Of a stretch of 7,487 nt of DNA, positions 6,019 to 7,487 are shown one piece after another. Made by a program: the position numbers and the translations under genes. Positions within the stretch are counted from its first letter, which is position 1, and each line of letters opens with the position of its first letter. Origin of the DNA: Clostridia bacterium (GTDB lineage: Bacteria > Bacillota > Clostridia > Christensenellales > Aristaeellaceae); the NCBI GenBank assembly GCA_900754755.1, contig CAAEEC010000317.1, positions 1 to 7,487 of the forward strand. The letters run 5' to 3'. Below the pieces are notes generated by a model. It saw only the letters and a list, made by a program, of their open reading frames with translations. It made no database searches and had not been told where the DNA came from.

Positions 6019-6047
6019 AGCTTGTCAAAAAGTCTTTTTGACAAGCT
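6019..6047 (-). terminator. Near-perfect palindrome after the minus-strand gene; probable terminator
   Basis: AGCTTGTCAAAAA (6019-6031) and TTTTTGACAAGCT (6035-6047) are exact inverted repeats around a GTC centre. It lies 8 bp past the stop of the membrane protein gene. The T-run is inside the stem rather than after it, so termination efficiency is uncertain; by symmetry it could act on both strands. Each strand also happens to carry TTGACA, but no matching -10 box is seen at a suitable distance on either strand. Confidence 0.5.
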
Positions 6048-6055
6048 GATACGGA

Positions 6056-6871
6056 TTATTCTTCTTCGTCCAGATGGATGCAGGAGGCGAAGATTTCCGC
6101 CTGCTCCAGGAGCACTTCTTCCGAAAGATACACGTCTTCCGAATCACCAGAGACGCTCAAGAGCATCACGATGGTCGTGTTCCGCGGGCCTTGGAAATAG
6201 CAGTTGAACGACTGGCTATAGTTGACCACCCCCGTCTCCTGGTCGGTATTGGAGGCGTTGTAATAGTAGTAGTAAGCGTCCATGCCGGCGAAAGTGCCGT
6301 TTTGCACTTCGCTCAGCTCGCAAGTTTCGTTGTAGGCAGTGATCATGCTCGAAGTTTGCGTGGGCACTTCGTCGTATTTTGCGTTGGTTCCAGAGAAATA
6401 CACATACCCAATGGGCGAAGTGGAATCCTCTTCCGGATAGAACCAGAAATCCGTTTCCTGATCGGACTTATTGGTATCCTGCCGGCGGTAGAAGCCATCG
6501 GGCAGGCTGATTTCCGCCAGCTTGTAGTACTTGGGCTTGCTGGAGGAACCCAGATCCGTAATCAGCCAATTGGTGTTCAGCACGGCCACGTCGCTCTCGC
6601 TGGGCTCAGCGGCGCGCTCGCCGGTTTCAGAATCGACGGCGTAAGACAGCATCTGCTGCGCGCCCTCGGTCACAACGTCTTCTCCGCGCATGGGCAAGGA
6701 ACCGTCGTCGTAGAAGATGGCAAACAAGATGGCCGCCAGTACCAGCACGCCGATGCCAATGAGGATCAGGCGCTTTTCCTTTTGCGTGAGCGGACGGTGC
6801 TTGTTCATCTTCTTGCGCGCGTTGTACCCCATCGGCGGGGCGGAGGCTTTGCGTTTTGCTTTCTTTGCCAT
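6056..6871 (-). CDS. Membrane-anchored extracytoplasmic protein of unknown function
   Basis: A 271-residue protein read from ATG at 6871 to TAA at 6056, with a GGAAGGG ribosome binding site at 6888-6882. The first 33 residues are strongly basic (MAKKAKRK, NARKKMNK). Residues 35-53 form one hydrophobic membrane segment (RLILIGIGVLVLAAI), followed by an acidic, Ser/Thr/Asp-rich C-terminal domain of about 215 residues. With the positive-inside rule this gives an N-in, C-out single-pass protein. There is no lipobox and no cleavage site that I would trust. The outer domain has aromatic-rich strands (DFWFYPEE, PIGYVYFSG, MDAYYYYYNASN) and a regular beta pattern, ending LDEEE. Two or three Cys residues are present (CEL, NCYF, SCIHL). 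I do not recognise the family. It is monocistronic and divergent from leuA, with no functional link to either neighbour visible. Confidence 0.85.
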   Translation of the reverse strand: MAKKAKRKASAPPMGYNARKKMNKHRPLTQKEKRLILIGIGVLVLAAILFAIFYDDGSLPMRGEDVVTEGAQQMLSYAVDSETGERAAEPSESDVAVLNTNWLITDLGSSSKPKYYKLAEISLPDGFYRRQDTNKSDQETDFWFYPEEDSTSPIGYVYFSGTNAKYDEVPTQTSSMITAYNETCELSEVQNGTFAGMDAYYYYYNASNTDQETGVVNYSQSFNCYFQGPRNTTIVMLLSVSGDSEDVYLSEEVLLEQAEIFASCIHLDEEE

Positions 6872-6908
6872 TGTCGAATCACCCTTCCATGAAAATGCAT
6901 CTTGCTAT

Positions 6909-6917
6909 ATGATAACA
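6909..6917 (-). promoter_or_regulatory. Extended -10 promoter element for the membrane protein gene
   Basis: On the minus strand TG-T-TATCAT spans 6917-6909, an extended -10 box lying about 38 bp upstream of the ATG at 6871. No good -35 is found at 16-18 bp spacing (best GAGCAA), which is tolerated by extended -10 promoters. The placement fits a short leader ahead of the GGAAGGG site. Confidence 0.5.
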
Positions 6918-6953
6918 TAAATTGCGGCGGTTTGCTCGGGTTTGCGTAAAAAT

Positions 6954-6973
6954 TCACAATTTGATCACAATTT
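6954..6973. repeat. Direct repeat TCACAATTT x2 in the divergent promoter region
   Basis: TCACAATTT occurs at 6954-6962 and again at 6965-6973, a period of 11 bp, about one helical turn. The pair sits upstream of the leuA -35 box and behind the divergent promoter, a typical place for a regulator binding site. AT-rich composition makes chance occurrence possible. Confidence 0.4.
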
Positions 6974-6993
6974 TCTCCGCTGGAAACGAGCGC

Positions 6994-7022
6994 TTGACAA
7001 ACGCGCTCATTTGCGGTACCAT
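6994..7022 (+). promoter_or_regulatory. Sigma-A promoter of leuA with overlapping inverted repeat
   Basis: A perfect TTGACA at 6994-6999 is followed after 17 bp by TACCAT at 7017-7022. The leader would be only about 20 nt, leaving no room for a T-box or peptide attenuator. The -35 is flanked by a 6-bp inverted repeat, GAGCGC (6988-6993) and GCGCTC (7003-7008), which could be a repressor operator. The ribosome binding site is AAGGGGG, ending 8 bases before the ATG at 7049. Confidence 0.72.
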
Positions 7023-7048
7023 TGCTAGCATACGAAGGGGGACAAAAT

Positions 7049-7487
7049 ATGGCCGAAAAGAAGTACGCGCCCGCGTTTTATCCGCCGCCCAAGGGGCGCA
7101 TGCGCTGGGCGGAGCGGGATTATGTGGACAAGGCGCCCATTTTCTGCTCCACCGATTTGCGCGATGGCAACCAGGCGCTGGCAGCGCCCATGAGCATGGC
7201 CGATAAGCTCGGGTTTTTCCAAATGCTGGTGGACATCGGTTTTAAGGAAATCGAGGTGGGGTATCCGGCGGCCAACGACACGGAATTTGAATTCGTTCGC
7301 TGCCTGATCGAGAACAACCTGATTCCCGATGATGTGACCATCCAGGTGCTGACCATGTCGCGCGAGCAGGTAATCCGGCGCACGTTTGAGGCGCTGGAAG
7401 GCGCAAAGCGCGCAATCGTGCACCTGTATATCGCCACCAGCCCCGTATTTCGCGAAACCGTGCTGCGCAAATCGCGCGAGGAATTGC
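7049..7487 (+). CDS. leuA: 2-isopropylmalate synthase, N-terminal part (actinobacterial/fungal type)
   Basis: The gene runs off the right edge; 146 residues are visible. LeuA condenses acetyl-CoA with 2-oxoisovalerate, the first committed step of leucine synthesis, in the cytoplasm. [16 protein letters not shown] (from residue 29) is the catalytic and metal-binding start of the TIM barrel; Arg38 and Asp39 match the catalytic Arg and metal Asp. GNQAL in place of GEQSP, together with [30 protein letters not shown] and [11 protein letters not shown], marks the longer LeuA class known from Mycobacterium and yeast rather than the E. coli class. The basic N-terminal tail before the barrel ([16 protein letters not shown]) is also typical of that class. 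The C-terminal leucine-binding regulatory domain is out of view. The short leader argues for control at the promoter. Homocitrate or citramalate synthase is less likely. Confidence 0.93.
   Translation, partial: MAEKKYAPAFYPPPKGRMRWAERDYVDKAPIFCSTDLRDGNQALAAPMSMADKLGFFQMLVDIGFKEIEVGYPAANDTEFEFVRCLIENNLIPDDVTIQVLTMSREQVIRRTFEALEGAKRAIVHLYIATSPVFRETVLRKSREEL

Larger units (their letters stand above)
5462..6055. other. 594-bp non-coding, hairpin-rich region
   Basis: No reading frame here has a ribosome binding site plus a family match, and the open frames on both strands read through repeats with no codon-phase bias. Between repeat units A and B the 16 differences after the first hairpin fall 7, 6 and 3 in the three codon phases, which argues against coding. 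What it does hold: hairpins at 5488-5520, 5548-5573, 5584-5606 (CCCCG/CGGGG), 5616-5642, 5660-5685, 5784-5826, 5841-5867 and 5885-5910, two 116-nt repeats, a degenerate third copy and a 29-bp palindrome. TACAAT at 5575-5580 would be a fair -10 box on the plus strand, but I see no matching -35. It is best read as a structured RNA or a structured dispersed repeat, of a family I do not recognise. Confidence 0.6.

Noticed and set aside
5248..6044. Minus- and plus-strand open frames in the 5462-6055 region as proteins
   Set aside because: They have no ribosome binding site or family match, several frames are open at once, and the differences between repeat units show compensatory pairing and no codon-phase bias.
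5488..6047. Insertion sequence or transposon remnant with terminal inverted repeats
   Set aside because: The outer hairpins at the two ends are unrelated to each other in sequence, no target-site duplication is visible and no transposase fragment is found.
6920..7048. T-box or leader-peptide attenuator for leuA
   Set aside because: The promoter at 6994-7022 leaves a leader of about 20 nt, and no T-box conserved sequence or Leu-rich short frame is present.
6922..7206. Plus-strand open frame crossing the leuA start
   Set aside because: It is out of frame with leuA, runs through its promoter and shows no protein family signature; the 7049 frame encodes the LeuA motifs.

Overview
The window looks like chromosomal DNA from a GC-rich, Gram-positive anaerobe, probably a gut-type clostridium (Oscillospirales or Christensenellales-like). 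This rests on inference from several signs: GGAGG-type ribosome binding sites, consensus sigma-A promoters, high GC in all genes, a VanG/VanT-like peptidoglycan precursor cluster, and a cytoplasmic GH78 rhamnosidase next to a URO-D/methyltransferase-fold protein.

Layout from left to right. Bases 2-2031 hold the end of a plus-strand operon: the C-terminal third of a VanG-type D-Ala-D-Ser/D-Ala ligase, a small left-handed beta-helix acyltransferase resembling serine acetyltransferase, and a VanT-type PLP racemase without a membrane domain. Spacing is 3 bp and then a 4-bp overlap. Together they suggest a module that makes D-Ser (or D-Ala) and joins it into the terminal dipeptide of peptidoglycan precursors. 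After a strong promoter (2047-2075) comes a two-gene operon: a GH78 alpha-L-rhamnosidase-like enzyme (2130-4241) and a URO-D superfamily protein (4235-5461) with a possible His-x-Cys...Cys metal site. This pair suggests intracellular processing of a plant-derived or microbial glycoside.

Bases 5462-6055 contain no convincing protein gene but are dense in structure: a 14-bp hairpin with a U-run on the minus strand, further hairpins, two 116-nt repeat units 225 bp apart (about 79% identical), a degenerate third unit, and a near-perfect 29-bp palindrome. The two main units differ at several paired positions by compensatory double changes that keep the stems. This is the most unusual part of the window and is best read as a structured RNA or a structured repeat family.

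The minus-strand gene at 6056-6871 encodes a membrane-anchored extracytoplasmic protein of unknown function. A divergent promoter region of 177 bp separates it from the 5' part of leuA (7049-7487, running off the window), a 2-isopropylmalate synthase of the actinobacterial/fungal type that starts leucine biosynthesis.
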